DNA from: Cytophagales bacterium
GTDB taxonomy: Bacteria > Bacteroidota > Bacteroidia > Cytophagales > Spirosomataceae
Length of the DNA: 64,000 nucleotides
Direction: 5' to 3'
NCBI GenBank assembly: GCA_004292855.1
Contig: RDXN01000033.1
Span: 62,001-126,000 of the forward strand
Part shown: in pieces, positions 17,258 to 27,125 of the stretch
How the letters are laid out: each line of letters begins with the position of its first letter
Numbering within the stretch: the first letter of the stretch is position 1
The notes under the pieces: generated by a model
Database searches by the model: none
Told to the model about the DNA's origin: nothing
Seen by the model: the letters and a program-made list of their open reading frames with translations, nothing else
Position numbers and translations under genes: made by a program

Positions 17258-17333
17258 ATTAAAAGATCTAAAAGAAGTGGTGGTGTCTACGAGAAATACT
17301 ATCTTGTGGCACCGTTTTTCTACACTTCTTACT

Positions 17334-20300
17334 ATGCTTTTACGTTCTACACTATTTTTGTGGCTGATTGTCAGCGTATTGACGAGTTACGCCCAGTCGG
17401 GGTGTTCACCAGCCACTTCTTATCTGACGAACACAAACCACGAATCGGCCACGTTTTATGTCTATCTGAATAGTGGGGCTAGTCGGGCACTCATTCAATG
17501 GCGGGCCGTCAATGATCCGACGTGGTCGGTGCCAGCTAGCCTGAGCAGTACAGGCAGCTATGATGTTCGGAACCTGATTAACAACTCCAATTATGAGTGG
17601 CGAACCCGAACAGTGTGTAGCGCGGGCGACACATCGGGGTACTCTGCCGCACAATCGTTTCAAACCGCCTGCCGCGCCCCTACTTATCCACAAGTCTATA
17701 CGGGCCTTTACAACGGGGCTTCGATTAACTGGAACACGAACGCTCAGCCTTTTATCACGCACGAAATTCAGTATCGACTAGCCAACTTCACAAATTGGTC
17801 CAGCACAACGGTTGTGAATCCGTCGATGCCCTATGCGCTCACGGGTCTGCAAACCGACGCGCTCTATGAGTGGCGAGTGCGGGCAGTTTGTTCGGCAACA
17901 GCCACCTCGACGTTTCTGGACGGCCCCATATTCAGAACGGTATGCAACCCGCCCACTAACCTCTATACGTACGATGTTTACCATAATCGCGCTACGATTA
18001 ATTGGTCGACGAGCCAGCCTTACGTGCAAACAGAACTGCAATGGCGGGCCGTTACGTCGGCGAGTTGGAACAGCCTGACGTTTACAGGAGTCAGCTCAAC
18101 GGTTCTGACGGGACTTGCCAACAATACCCGGTACGAATGGCGGGTGCGGACGGTCTGCTCCCCACAGGTCATGACTGATTTCAGCACGCCCCAAACATTT
18201 CTGACGCAATGCTCATTGCCCGAAAATCTTCAGGTAAACAATACCAATGCGACCTCAGCAGCAATTTATTTCTGGAGCCGTAACCCCGGTGCTTCCTACG
18301 TATTTCAGTGGAAAGCGGTTTCCGAATCGAACTGGAATACAATCAACAACTTACCTGTAAGTTCTTCTTTCCGACTGACCAATTTAGCGGTGAATACCTC
18401 CTACAATTGGCGCGTACAAGCCGTTTGCTCATCTACGGAGTCGTCGGCGTTTGCGAATGGTACAACCTTTTTCACGCTCTGCAATACTCCCGGTCCCTGG
18501 AGTTTAGCGTCCACCCCCGTCACGTCGACAAGTGCGTTGATCAGTTGGCCGAACGACGAGCCGGACGTACGCTACACGGTGCGTTGGCGGCAACAAGGAG
18601 CTACTGACTGGTCTTCGTTGGCGAACATAACCCGCACCAGCACCCCCTTAACGAACCTTACGCCCCAACAAACTTATGAATGGCAGGTGCAACGAGTCTG
18701 TAGCCTGACATCGACGGGGGCATCGTCGATGTTTAGTACACTCCAAACCTTCCAAACGAATTGCCCGACTGTCAGCGATGCCTATTATCCATCCGTACGC
18801 TCAGACGGAGCCATCGTGAATTGGGCAGGTTTCGGTAGTTCGTTCGACGTGCAATGGCGACGGCGGGGCACCACCGATTGGGCGACGGCTGAGAATATTG
18901 CGAGCAAGGAATACCAGATTACCGGCCTACCCACCGACTCAACCTACGAGTGGCGGGTACGCACCAACTGTGGAAATGGCCTGACGAGTAGCTACAACTC
19001 ACAAGGACCTCAATTCACAACGCGCTGCTCGCCAAGTCCTTCATCCTGGGCTAATCCGTTGAGTGTTAGCAGTGTGCGAATTGCCTGGGGCACAGGTGGC
19101 AACGGTCGGTACAATGTATACTGGCGGCAGTCGGGGCAAGCGACCTGGACGCGGGTAGGCGACTTATCCCAAAACTCGTTGCTGTTGGAGAATTTGCCCC
19201 CCGGTTTCACCTATCAGTATTATGTGGAAGCTCAATGTGCCAACGGAGTCGTTACGCCCAACCCCGCTGTCAATACATTTTCGCTGGTTTGCCAAGAGCC
19301 ATATGTTGCGAATGCACAACTTATTACTCCCACATCGGCTGAACTGTCGTGGGCAACCACAGTGGCTCCAACCTACACAGTCCGTTATCGGGAGTTGTTC
19401 TCACCAAACTGGCAGGAACAGAGTGGTGTTGCCGAGTCGTATCTACAACTGACCAATCTGCGACTGGGTGCGCAGTACGAATGGCAGGTACAGGCAAATT
19501 GTACGGCGCAAGTTGGGTCAGCGTATAAACAAGGCACTGTTTTTCGGGCTAACTGCCCCATGCCCACCGACTTGTTTGGGTATCAGTCGTGGTCGAGTGA
19601 GGGATTCACCGTAAGTTGGCAAACGCCCCCTCTGGACGGCATCAGCTTCACGGTGCAATGGCGCGAGACCGGCACAACCGCCTGGACTAGTTCGGGAACT
19701 ATTCTGCAACGGTCGTTTCAATTGCCCGACATACGGCCACAAACTAATTACGAATGGCGGGTGCTTGCTAACTGTCCGTATGCCGATACGCCCGCACCGG
19801 TCGAGTCGGCAATTAGTTCATTCTCAAGCGGTCAGACCAATAGTTGTCCGACCCTGTCGGTACATGTCGATGAGCCAAATGGTGCGATAAGGCAACTGCG
19901 GTGGCGTTTACACGATTACCCCAACGTTCGGAGTGTTGAGGTTACCGTAACGCCCCTGCCCCTGAGCGGGTTACCCAATATGACCACGGTCGTAAGTGGG
20001 ATCACAACGAATGCGTATTCGCTTACCAACCTCACGTTGGGCCAACGCTATGAATATCAGGTTCGCGCCGAATGCGTGTTGGGTGAGTATTCGCGGCCCT
20101 GGCGCGAAGAGGTCACGCCCGGTTGTCCGGTTGTTTCGAGTGTGTACGCCCAGGAAATTCAGTCAACTCAGGTTACGATTTACTTAGGTGGAACCAGTTT
20201 TGTGGGCGAGCGCGAAATTCAGTATCGTGAGGCAGGAACAACTGCCTGGAACGTCGTGATCAATACGGGTAGAAACTTTCAACTGCTGCAAAACTTGCAG

Positions 20301-21995
20301 CCGGGACGCTCCTATGAGTGTCAGGTGCGTGTTTTGTGTGCAACGGGCGAATACATCACGAGCCAGCTAACCACCTTCAGTACACCATTGGGTTGCTCCG
20401 ACATAGCGTATGACGTGGGTTCCCGAGGGTCGAACACATCGGTCCAGCTAAACTGGTCTGGAACAAGTCCGAGCTACACCGTCTGGTGGCGGCAAACAAA
20501 CGAAACGGTTTGGCAACGACAAACTGGCGTTACCAGTACAAGCCTGTTGTTGAGTAACTTACAATCGGGGGCTACCTATTCCTGGCGGGCGATTCCGTCC
20601 TGCTCGCCCGCAGCAACCGACAACTCGCCAAACGCATCGCTGAACCTCTACCAGTTCACGACGCAATGTCCCCAGATTTGGAACACGTCGGTAAACTCCG
20701 GGCGAGTTCGGGCAAATTCGGCTCTGGTCGATATTGAATTTCATACAGGCAGATCAGGAGCAGCCGTGGAAATGCAATGGCGCGAAGTGGGTACGTTGGC
20801 CTGGCGAAGTCAGGTCGTGCTAACCCCGCCCTACGAACTTACTGGCCTGCCCGAAGGACGCGCCATCGAACACCGCGTCCGTGCCGTTTGTAGCGATGGT
20901 ACAGTGTCGGCGTTCGTTACCAGTTCGTCGTGGTTCACAACCGGGTGCCCACAAGCACAGGATATGGTTATAGTGTCCGTTATACCTGGCTACACCTCGG
21001 CTAACGTATTCTGGTCTAATCGGAATGGGCTGGCTACAGTTCCACTGGAATTGCAATGGCGTAAGGCTCCCGGACAACCGGGGGGCACCGAACTCTGGAC
21101 AACCGTTGGCAGCGTGCCAACAAACCCGTATGCACTCACGAATCTTTCGCCAAACACGCGCTACGAATGGCGCGTGCGGGCGTTATGTTCAGCAGAGTCG
21201 AGCAGTCCGTATTCGGGGGTGTTGGCTTTTAAAACGGAATGCACGCCCGTATATGCGTTGAGTGCAGTCAACATCACGCCAACATCGGCCAGAATTGTAT
21301 GGGAAGGAGCGGCCAACTCGACCTACGAAATGCAATACCGTTCGGCTCTATCGCCAGATTGGCTTACGCAGACGACCTCGCAGACCGCCATATCGCTAAC
21401 AGGCCTATTGCCTAGTGTCACTTATATCTACAGAGTTCGGCAGCAGTGCGGTCCCGACATGTCGCAGCAAGCGTACAGCCGTTCGTTTCAAACCATATGT
21501 CCTGCCCCAAATGCCAATAGTAACTACGTGTACATCAATGGAACTGGCCCTAACTCGCTCACGTTGAGCTGGCCCTTGCAGGATGGTTTACAGCGGTCGG
21601 TCCGATACCGGCCACTGGGGAGTTTAGCCTGGACTCAAACGGATCCTTCCACAGTAACGCCTTTGGTGGTTGCCGGATTAACCGGAAACACGCTGTACGA
21701 AGTTGAGACTCAATCGGTTTGTGAAATGGACGCCCGTTCGACCTTCATGAGTATGGGTTGGCCCGGTGTCCGCACAGCCCCCGAACCATCGGCGGTTTAC
21801 ACCGTTCAACATGGTTCCTGGGCCGATGGGCGAACCTGGTCGACGAACCGCCCGCCCCGCGCCACCGACCCCGTTCGCGTGCGCCACTTGGTGCAGGTGC
21901 CGAGCCGCTTTACGGGTGTCACCGGACCTATGCAACTAGAGGTTGGGGGGCAACTGCGGTTTGAGACTGAGGCTGGTTTGAAAACGGGGAATTAA
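17334..21995 (+). CDS. Large secreted protein with about 16 fibronectin-III-like repeats
   Basis: A 1553-residue extracellular protein. I start at ATG 17334, which gives a clean signal peptide (LFLWLIVSVLTSYAQS); the frame is open from GTG 17277. The body is about 16 tandem modules of 85-95 residues. Each begins with a Cys and usually Pro, has a W-R or Q-W-R strand in the middle, and ends with a YEWRVRAVCS-like strand that carries a second Cys. This suggests a disulfide per module. The last about 65 residues (GSWADGRTWSTNRPPRATDPV...) look like the beginning of a beta-helix-type domain cut short. No type IX secretion C-terminal signal is seen. Likely an adhesin or structural surface protein. 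Confidence 0.85.
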   Translation: MLLRSTLFLWLIVSVLTSYAQSGCSPATSYLTNTNHESATFYVYLNSGASRALIQWRAVNDPTWSVPASLSSTGSYDVRNLINNSNYEWRTRTVCSAGDTSGYSAAQSFQTACRAPTYPQVYTGLYNGASINWNTNAQPFITHEIQYRLANFTNWSSTTVVNPSMPYALTGLQTDALYEWRVRAVCSATATSTFLDGPIFRTVCNPPTNLYTYDVYHNRATINWSTSQPYVQTELQWRAVTSASWNSLTFTGVSSTVLTGLANNTRYEWRVRTVCSPQVMTDFSTPQTFLTQCSLPENLQVNNTNATSAAIYFWSRNPGASYVFQWKAVSESNWNTINNLPVSSSFRLTNLAVNTSYNWRVQAVCSSTESSAFANGTTFFTLCNTPGPWSLASTPVTSTSALISWPNDEPDVRYTVRWRQQGATDWSSLANITRTSTPLTNLTPQQTYEWQVQRVCSLTSTGASSMFSTLQTFQTNCPTVSDAYYPSVRSDGAIVNWAGFGSSFDVQWRRRGTTDWATAENIASKEYQITGLPTDSTYEWRVRTNCGNGLTSSYNSQGPQFTTRCSPSPSSWANPLSVSSVRIAWGTGGNGRYNVYWRQSGQATWTRVGDLSQNSLLLENLPPGFTYQYYVEAQCANGVVTPNPAVNTFSLVCQEPYVANAQLITPTSAELSWATTVAPTYTVRYRELFSPNWQEQSGVAESYLQLTNLRLGAQYEWQVQANCTAQVGSAYKQGTVFRANCPMPTDLFGYQSWSSEGFTVSWQTPPLDGISFTVQWRETGTTAWTSSGTILQRSFQLPDIRPQTNYEWRVLANCPYADTPAPVESAISSFSSGQTNSCPTLSVHVDEPNGAIRQLRWRLHDYPNVRSVEVTVTPLPLSGLPNMTTVVSGITTNAYSLTNLTLGQRYEYQVRAECVLGEYSRPWREEVTPGCPVVSSVYAQEIQSTQVTIYLGGTSFVGEREIQYREAGTTAWNVVINTGRNFQLLQNLQPGRSYECQVRVLCATGEYITSQLTTFSTPLGCSDIAYDVGSRGSNTSVQLNWSGTSPSYTVWWRQTNETVWQRQTGVTSTSLLLSNLQSGATYSWRAIPSCSPAATDNSPNASLNLYQFTTQCPQIWNTSVNSGRVRANSALVDIEFHTGRSGAAVEMQWREVGTLAWRSQVVLTPPYELTGLPEGRAIEHRVRAVCSDGTVSAFVTSSSWFTTGCPQAQDMVIVSVIPGYTSANVFWSNRNGLATVPLELQWRKAPGQPGGTELWTTVGSVPTNPYALTNLSPNTRYEWRVRALCSAESSSPYSGVLAFKTECTPVYALSAVNITPTSARIVWEGAANSTYEMQYRSALSPDWLTQTTSQTAISLTGLLPSVTYIYRVRQQCGPDMSQQAYSRSFQTICPAPNANSNYVYINGTGPNSLTLSWPLQDGLQRSVRYRPLGSLAWTQTDPSTVTPLVVAGLTGNTLYEVETQSVCEMDARSTFMSMGWPGVRTAPEPSAVYTVQHGSWADGRTWSTNRPPRATDPVRVRHLVQVPSRFTGVTGPMQLEVGGQLRFETEAGLKTGN

Positions 21996-22837
21996 AGATT
22001 TCGCACGTACTTCTGCCCGCCAAGTGCCCGCATCTGCCGGGAAATTTGGCGGGTTCGACGTTGGATGTAGCTGGAGGGGCTTTTGATCGAAAACCGGATG
22101 GGGTTGGGCAGAACGGCGGCCACGCGGGCGGCCTCGTCGCGGCTCAGCGACTGGGCCGGGTGCCCGTAAAACCGCTGGCTCGCGGCTTCGACCCCGAAGG
22201 TCATAGGTCCGGTTTCGGCCACGTTCAGGTACACTTCCAGGATGCGCTTTTTGCCCCAGACCAGTTCGATCAGCACCGTAAAATAGACTTCAAGCCCCTT
22301 GCGAATGTAGCTGTGCCCGTTCCAGAGAAACACGTTTTTGGCCACCTGTTGCGAGATTGTGCTGGCCCCGCGTGCCCGTTTGCGGTGTTGGTTCTCTTTG
22401 ATGGCGTCCTGAATCTCGTCAAAATCGAACCCCCAATGGAACGGGAAGGCCTGATCCTCGGAGGAGACAACGGCCAACGCAGCCTCTTTACTTATGTTAT
22501 CGTAGGCCGTCCAATCTTTGTAAACTTTGCTTGAGTTTTCGGTGCCGAGCGTATCAAACCACCGCGATACCACCAACGGCGTTACCCAAACGGGCACCCA
22601 TTTCAGGACAACCACCCAACCAATCGAGAACAGAAATCCGTACAGAAACAAGCGGGTGCTCCAGTCGTATACGTGCCCGATCCAGGGGTGCTCGCGCATG
22701 AATAGCCGGGCCTGTGCCAACCGCGAAGGCTTGCGCGTAACGGTCCACGAGGCCGCATTCCGGGACGACGACGACGGTGGCGGTGGCGTGTGGGGTTGCC
22801 GGGGAACGTTGCTGTTACGAGGGCGATTCTCAGACAT
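21992..22837 (-). CDS. mtgA: Monofunctional biosynthetic peptidoglycan transglycosylase
   Basis: GT51 enzyme (281 aa) that polymerises lipid II into glycan strands at the inner membrane. A Pro/Ser-rich cytoplasmic tail of about 60 residues precedes one membrane helix (FLYGFLFSIGWVVVL, about 65-80). The catalytic Glu is at about 127 in VVSSEDQAFPFHWG, and RGASTISQQVAKNVFLW and KKRILEVYLNVAE are the other family motifs. No transpeptidase domain follows. Its stop overlaps tail to tail, by four bases, that of the fibronectin-repeat gene. Confidence 0.95.
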   Translation of the reverse strand: MSENRPRNSNVPRQPHTPPPPSSSSRNAASWTVTRKPSRLAQARLFMREHPWIGHVYDWSTRLFLYGFLFSIGWVVVLKWVPVWVTPLVVSRWFDTLGTENSSKVYKDWTAYDNISKEAALAVVSSEDQAFPFHWGFDFDEIQDAIKENQHRKRARGASTISQQVAKNVFLWNGHSYIRKGLEVYFTVLIELVWGKKRILEVYLNVAETGPMTFGVEAASQRFYGHPAQSLSRDEAARVAAVLPNPIRFSIKSPSSYIQRRTRQISRQMRALGGQKYVRNL

Positions 22838-22925
22838 ACGAATGGGTCATGCAAGGGCGCGAAGACACAAAGATTTAGAAAAAATGTGAATCTGTACGTC
22901 GAGTATAGCTACCGGGAGCAAAATC

Positions 22926-24044
22926 TTATACCAACTCCACAAACAAACTCGCAGCCACACGGTCGGCAAAGAGCTTGCCCTGTTCGGTAAGTTGGAGTTG
23001 GTTGTTTTGGTGGGTCAGCCAGCCACGTTGTTGGAGATCAATCAATTCGGCAGCCTGTTGTTCAACGAACGAAGCCCCCGAAAGTGTATCTAACTGGCTT
23101 AATGAGCAACCCCATTGCGTGCGGAGGCCTGTTAGTAAGTATTCGTTAACGCGGTCGGCGGGGGTCAGGATTTCTACCTCTGCCGGGAGCCGCCCCTGCC
23201 TGATTACGTTGAGATACTGCGCGTTGTTGGCCACGTTGAACTGCCGACTGTGACCATTGTACGAATGTGCGCTGGGGCCAACGCCCAGGTAAGGCCGTTG
23301 TTGCCAATAGGCGGTATTGTGCCGGGCGTATTGGCCGGGCTTAGCAAAATTCGAGATTTCGTAATGCTCATAGCCCGCCCCGCGTAGGGCCGCGACCAAC
23401 TCCTCGAAGTGGTCGGCAGCCAGATTCTCGTCGAGGGGCGGGAGCTTGCCGGTTTTTGTCCACCGGCCAAACGCAGTATCGGGTTCGATAGTCAGCGCGT
23501 ACGCCGACACGTGTGGCACGTCGAGGGCCAACACACGAGCGAGGTCGTTAGACCAGATACCCCCCGCTACTCCATAAATCAGGTCCACACTCAAATTATC
23601 AAACTGGGCCTCGCGGGCGAGTTGCACACACTGTTCGGCTTCGGCAGCGGTATGGGCGCGGTTCATCCAGCGTAGTGTGGCCTCGTCGAACGTTTGGAGA
23701 CCGATGCTGAGCCGGTTGGCGTATTGGCGGAGCAAAGGGAGTTTGTCGGGCGTGAGGTCGTCGGGGTTAGCTTCGAGCGTAATTTCGGCGTCGGGCGAGA
23801 CCGTGAATTGCTCATGGATTACCCCGAATAAATGAGCCAGTTCGGCCTCTGTCAAGAGCGAGGGGGTGCCTCCGCCCAGATAGATCGTTTCGAGGTGGCG
23901 AGTGGGCAGATAATCGCGTTGGATCTGAATTTCCAGCCCAATAGCCTCCACAAGGGCCGATTTCTGGTTTAGATTAGTACTAAAATGGAAATCGCAGTAG
24001 TGGCAGGCTTGCTTGCAAAACGGAATGTGGATGTACAGGTGCAT
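22926..24044 (-). CDS. hemW: Radical SAM HemW-like protein
   Basis: A 372-residue radical-SAM protein of the HemW family, coproporphyrinogen-oxidase-like proteins thought to be haem chaperones. The cluster motif C-x3-C-x2-C is CKQACHYC at residues 9-16, preceded by MHLYIHIPF. YLGGGTPSLL is the SAM-binding GGGTP segment, and VDLIYG and ISNFAKPG are typical. It was once commonly annotated as oxygen-independent coproporphyrinogen oxidase (HemN), but the short N-terminus fits HemW. The gene sits 3 bases after an epimerase-like gene on the same strand. Confidence 0.92.
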   Translation of the reverse strand: MHLYIHIPFCKQACHYCDFHFSTNLNQKSALVEAIGLEIQIQRDYLPTRHLETIYLGGGTPSLLTEAELAHLFGVIHEQFTVSPDAEITLEANPDDLTPDKLPLLRQYANRLSIGLQTFDEATLRWMNRAHTAAEAEQCVQLAREAQFDNLSVDLIYGVAGGIWSNDLARVLALDVPHVSAYALTIEPDTAFGRWTKTGKLPPLDENLAADHFEELVAALRGAGYEHYEISNFAKPGQYARHNTAYWQQRPYLGVGPSAHSYNGHSRQFNVANNAQYLNVIRQGRLPAEVEILTPADRVNEYLLTGLRTQWGCSLSQLDTLSGASFVEQQAAELIDLQQRGWLTHQNNQLQLTEQGKLFADRVAASLFVELV

Positions 24045-24047
24045 GCG

Positions 24048-24707
24048 TTACGGTTGGTTGGCAAGGGCGCGTATGTCCTTTACCTCAACAACCGTTTTCC
24101 TGTTGGCGTTTCCGACGGCGTTAATCATGGCCAAGCCTAACTCACGCAGCGTTGACACCGCGCCCGGAAACACTGCCCTGAACACTGGATATAACCAACT
24201 GAGGTATTTGTAGTAGGAAAGCGTATTTTTTAATCCATCGGTGGGGTGAAGGTAGCCGGGTCGAAAATTATACACCTGCCGGAAGGGTAATTTCATCAGG
24301 TCGTTTTCGGTTTTGCCCTTCACCCGTGCCCACATAGTGCGCCCTTTTTCGGTACTGTCGGTGCCGGACCCACTCACGTAGCAGAACGTCATGTCGGGGT
24401 TCAGGCGGCATAGAGTTTGGGCAACAGAGAGTGTGAGCGTGTATGTAATCTTGTAGAAATCCGTCTCGTTCATGCCAAGGGACGAAATACCCAGGCAAAA
24501 AAAGCAGGCATCGTAGCCATCCAGTTGCGCTTCGATAGGGGAGAGGTCGTAGAAATCATCAACGAGAATCTCGGTGAGTTTCTGATGGGTTATGCCGCAC
24601 GATTTGCGGCCGAGAACCAGCACGTTAGTAACGTTGGGGTGTTGCAGGCATTCGTGCAAAACGCCTTCGCCCACCATGCCGGTGGCTCCGGTTATAATGA
24701 CATTCAT
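24048..24707 (-). CDS. NAD(P)-binding epimerase-like protein (atypical SDR)
   Basis: A 219-residue Rossmann protein beginning MNVIITGATGMVGEGVL, the G-x-x-G-x-x-G nucleotide motif. It continues with strand-helix units and FCYVSGSGTDSTEKGR, where a normal SDR would have the catalytic Ser/Tyr. The Y-x-x-x-K is not obvious, so it belongs to the atypical SDR or HTATIP2-like group. It may be an oxidoreductase or a nucleotide-sensing protein. It is co-directional with hemW, 3 bases upstream of it. Confidence 0.78.
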   Translation of the reverse strand: MNVIITGATGMVGEGVLHECLQHPNVTNVLVLGRKSCGITHQKLTEILVDDFYDLSPIEAQLDGYDACFFCLGISSLGMNETDFYKITYTLTLSVAQTLCRLNPDMTFCYVSGSGTDSTEKGRTMWARVKGKTENDLMKLPFRQVYNFRPGYLHPTDGLKNTLSYYKYLSWLYPVFRAVFPGAVSTLRELGLAMINAVGNANRKTVVEVKDIRALANQP

Positions 24708-24789
24708 AGGTTACAGTAGGCTCCGAAAAAAGCTATCCAAATACGTCAAAACAACGCAGGACCACCAAATATAATCATCTGGGCACGCT

Positions 24790-25245
24790 TTAGGGCAATT
24801 TTTTCTCTAAAACGATCATGAGACCTCGTTTGCCCTGCACCGTCCCGACGATGTCGAATCCATGTCGTAGATTCAGAATCAGCATCGAACGCCAGCGATT
24901 ATAGGTTTGGGTGCGAATGGTCTGGTAATTCTCGGTCCGGCACCAATCGTGTTGCTGCTTCATCAGAACCGATGCGATCCCGTGGCCCCGGTAATCGGGC
25001 AAAACACCACCTAGCCAGCTATAGAATTGCCCCGGTTGCCGTTCGTAGCCTATTTTGTATCCAACCAGTTTTTCACCGTCGTAAGCAAGGCCGATGAGTA
25101 GCGGGGTGCGGTCCTGCTGATAATGGAGTTCAGTGATGGCTTGTTCGGGCGTTTGATCGTCGAAGATGGTTGCAATCAAATGAGCCAGTTCAACACAATG
25201 ACCGTGAGAGAGGGGTTCCGCATGAAGTTCGTAGCGCAGGTTCAT
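24790..25245 (-). CDS. GNAT-family N-acetyltransferase
   Basis: A 151-residue GNAT protein when started at ATG 25245; the frame continues upstream to a TTG at 25290, which is less likely. The acetyl-CoA binding signature is in LGGVLPDYRGHGIASVLMKQ (R-G-H-G-I-A), with the preceding strand KLVGYKIGYE and a C-terminal HGFDIVGT segment. It transfers an acetyl group to an unknown amine. A near-consensus minus-7 box (TATCTTCG in reverse) lies just upstream of this start. It stands alone between an epimerase gene and the DUF4198 remnant. Confidence 0.85.
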   Translation of the reverse strand: MNLRYELHAEPLSHGHCVELAHLIATIFDDQTPEQAITELHYQQDRTPLLIGLAYDGEKLVGYKIGYERQPGQFYSWLGGVLPDYRGHGIASVLMKQQHDWCRTENYQTIRTQTYNRWRSMLILNLRHGFDIVGTVQGKRGLMIVLEKKLP

Positions 25246-25311
25246 GCTGACGAAGATACGTAATGCTTCTGACGAATTGACAACATCCAAAAAGGCCGTA
25301 CATTAGTCTGT

Positions 25312-25460
25312 ATGAAACATCGCTATCTCACCCTCCTATTTCTTTTGTTTGGCTCGATTTGGGCGACCGCCCACGAGTTTTGGCTGCACCCCGCCTTCTT
25401 TTTTGCTGGGCCGGGTATTGGGGAAGCCTCACGTTTGGGGTGAGCCTGGAGGGTCGATAA
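25312..25460 (+). pseudogene. Remnant of a DUF4198-type gene
   Basis: An ATG at 25312 opens a 43-codon frame that starts with a good signal peptide and then HEFWLHPAFFFAGPG, the typical N-terminus of DUF4198 periplasmic proteins. It stops at 25443. A frame two bases over continues SLTFGVSLEGR to a stop at 25460, which is what the intact family would read next. The rest of the gene is absent, as DoxX starts at 25483. I interpret it as a frameshifted, 3'-deleted pseudogene. Confidence 0.6.
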
Positions 25461-25482
25461 ACCACTAATTTCCTAAACCACT

Positions 25483-25911
25483 ATGTTTTCATCACTACAA
25501 AAATTGTCCCGGTTTCGGGATATCGGTGTTCTAGTTCTACGGCTGGCCTTTGGGTTTCAGTTGGTCAAGGTGTCCTGGCAATATGCGCTGAATCCCGCCG
25601 AAAAACACCTCGAATTTGTCAACTACCTGACCACACTGGGCTTCCCGTTTCCAGCGGTAGGGGCGCACGTGTCGGCCTATACCGAGTTTGTTGGTGGTAT
25701 TTTGTTGCTGCTGGGTTTGTGGACTCGTCCGGCGGCCCTGCTGGTATTTATCAACTTTATGGTCGCGTTTTTCCTGGCGCACATCGCCATCAACGACACC
25801 TACCAAAACACGTTTCCATCGGCTAATCTGGCGGCTGTTAGCTTATTTTTGCTATTGAATGGAGCCGGGAAGTTTTCGCTGGATAATCAACTGGGTCTGG
25901 AGCGGAAATGA
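25483..25911 (+). CDS. DoxX family membrane protein
   Basis: A 142-residue, four-helix inner-membrane protein of the DoxX family. The family shows in VLRLAFGFQLV in helix 1, the Tyr-Glu pair in AYTEFVGGILLLLGLWTRPAALLVFINF, and PSANLAAVSLFLLLNGAGKFSLD at the end. DoxX proteins are linked to quinone or thiol redox chemistry, but the activity of this subgroup is not known. It overlaps the amidase gene by four bases (ATGA). Confidence 0.88.
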   Translation: MFSSLQKLSRFRDIGVLVLRLAFGFQLVKVSWQYALNPAEKHLEFVNYLTTLGFPFPAVGAHVSAYTEFVGGILLLLGLWTRPAALLVFINFMVAFFLAHIAINDTYQNTFPSANLAAVSLFLLLNGAGKFSLDNQLGLERK

Positions 25912-27125
25912 TACGGACGGGCCTAGTATTCGCTTTTTTGGTGGTGATGGTTGGGGCTGATTGTCTGGCGCAAACCACCGTGCGCGATACCGCGCTCGTG
26001 GGCTACACCCGCACCGAACTCACGCCCCTCTACTACGGTCTCGGCTCTGACCGGCTCGGCGGTGCCCGCATGGAAACCCTCGACTCGGCGGTGGTGCTCA
26101 ACCTGACTGGTCTCGACTCGTCGGGGCGGTATTGGCGGGTTCGGCTGGCTCCCTCGCTCACGGCCTTTGTGCCCACCGACGCCGTTCGGCCCGACACCGC
26201 AGCCCGCTACCCCACGGGTGGCCTGACTGGTAACTGGACCGTTTCGGGCGATACCACCCGTCGTGGCGTTGACCAAATCGCTATTCGGCTCCCCGCCCGC
26301 CTGCCCTACCACAGCCAACTCCTGCCCGATGGTCACCTGACGCTCGACCTATTTGGCGTAACGAGCAACACCAACTGGATCACCCAACGGCGTTCGAATC
26401 GTACAATCCGTAACGTGTGGTTCGAACAGTTGGCCGACGAGGTGGTGCGGGTACATGTGCAACTGGCAACTTCCGCGAGTTGGGGCTATAGCCTGTCGTA
26501 TCAAAAAAATACTTTATTCCTTCGGGTTCGGCGGGGGCCAACGGGGCGGTCGTTGCGGGGGCTTGTGGTAGCGGTCGATGCCGGACATGGGGGTAGCAAC
26601 ACGGGGGCGCGGGGCACGGAAACGGGTATTCTGGAAAAAACCATGACCCTCGACTTAGCCCAGCACCTGCGCCGTTACCTTACCCGCAAGGGAGCCACCG
26701 TGGTGCTTACCCGCGACACCGATACGAATATTACGTCCACAGCACGAATCCGGGCCATGCGGCAGTTGATGCCCGATTTGCTGGTGAGTATCCACTTTAA
26801 CGCATCGTCGAACCGGGCGGTGCGGGGCGTCAGCACGTACTACAAACACGTGGGCTTTCGCCCGCTGAGTGAAGCTATTCTAACCGAGTTGTTGCGAGTG
26901 AAAACAAACAAGTCGGGTGAGAAAATGCCCGAATTTGGTAACGTAGGGCATTTTAACTTTTTCTTCAACGCACCCACCGAGTACCCCAACGCCCTTGTCG
27001 AGGGTCCATTTCTGAGCAACCCCGCCGACGAACAACTCATTAACGACCCCCGTTCCCGGCAACGCATGGCGCGGGCCGTCGGGCGTGGTGTGCGACGGTA
27101 TCTGCGAAAACTCCCCTCCCCTTAG
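25908..27125 (+). CDS. Exported N-acetylmuramoyl-L-alanine amidase
   Basis: A 405-residue cell-wall hydrolase with a signal peptide (about 1-22, ending CLA or AQT). An N-terminal region of about 190 residues (SH3-like and AMIN-like strands) precedes an Amidase_3 domain from about residue 215. The zinc ligands and catalytic Glu are recognisable in AVDAGHGGSNTGARG, ILEKTMTLDLA and LLVSIHFNASSN, with ALVEGPFLSNPADE near the end. It cleaves the amide between MurNAc and the stem peptide in the periplasm. The stop lies inside a C/G-rich repeat. Confidence 0.93.
   Translation: MIRTGLVFAFLVVMVGADCLAQTTVRDTALVGYTRTELTPLYYGLGSDRLGGARMETLDSAVVLNLTGLDSSGRYWRVRLAPSLTAFVPTDAVRPDTAARYPTGGLTGNWTVSGDTTRRGVDQIAIRLPARLPYHSQLLPDGHLTLDLFGVTSNTNWITQRRSNRTIRNVWFEQLADEVVRVHVQLATSASWGYSLSYQKNTLFLRVRRGPTGRSLRGLVVAVDAGHGGSNTGARGTETGILEKTMTLDLAQHLRRYLTRKGATVVLTRDTDTNITSTARIRAMRQLMPDLLVSIHFNASSNRAVRGVSTYYKHVGFRPLSEAILTELLRVKTNKSGEKMPEFGNVGHFNFFFNAPTEYPNALVEGPFLSNPADEQLINDPRSRQRMARAVGRGVRRYLRKLPSP

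Noticed and set aside
17334-21995. Type IX secretion C-terminal domain on the fibronectin-repeat protein
   Set aside because: The last residues lack the usual conserved terminal strands; the protein ends inside a different domain.
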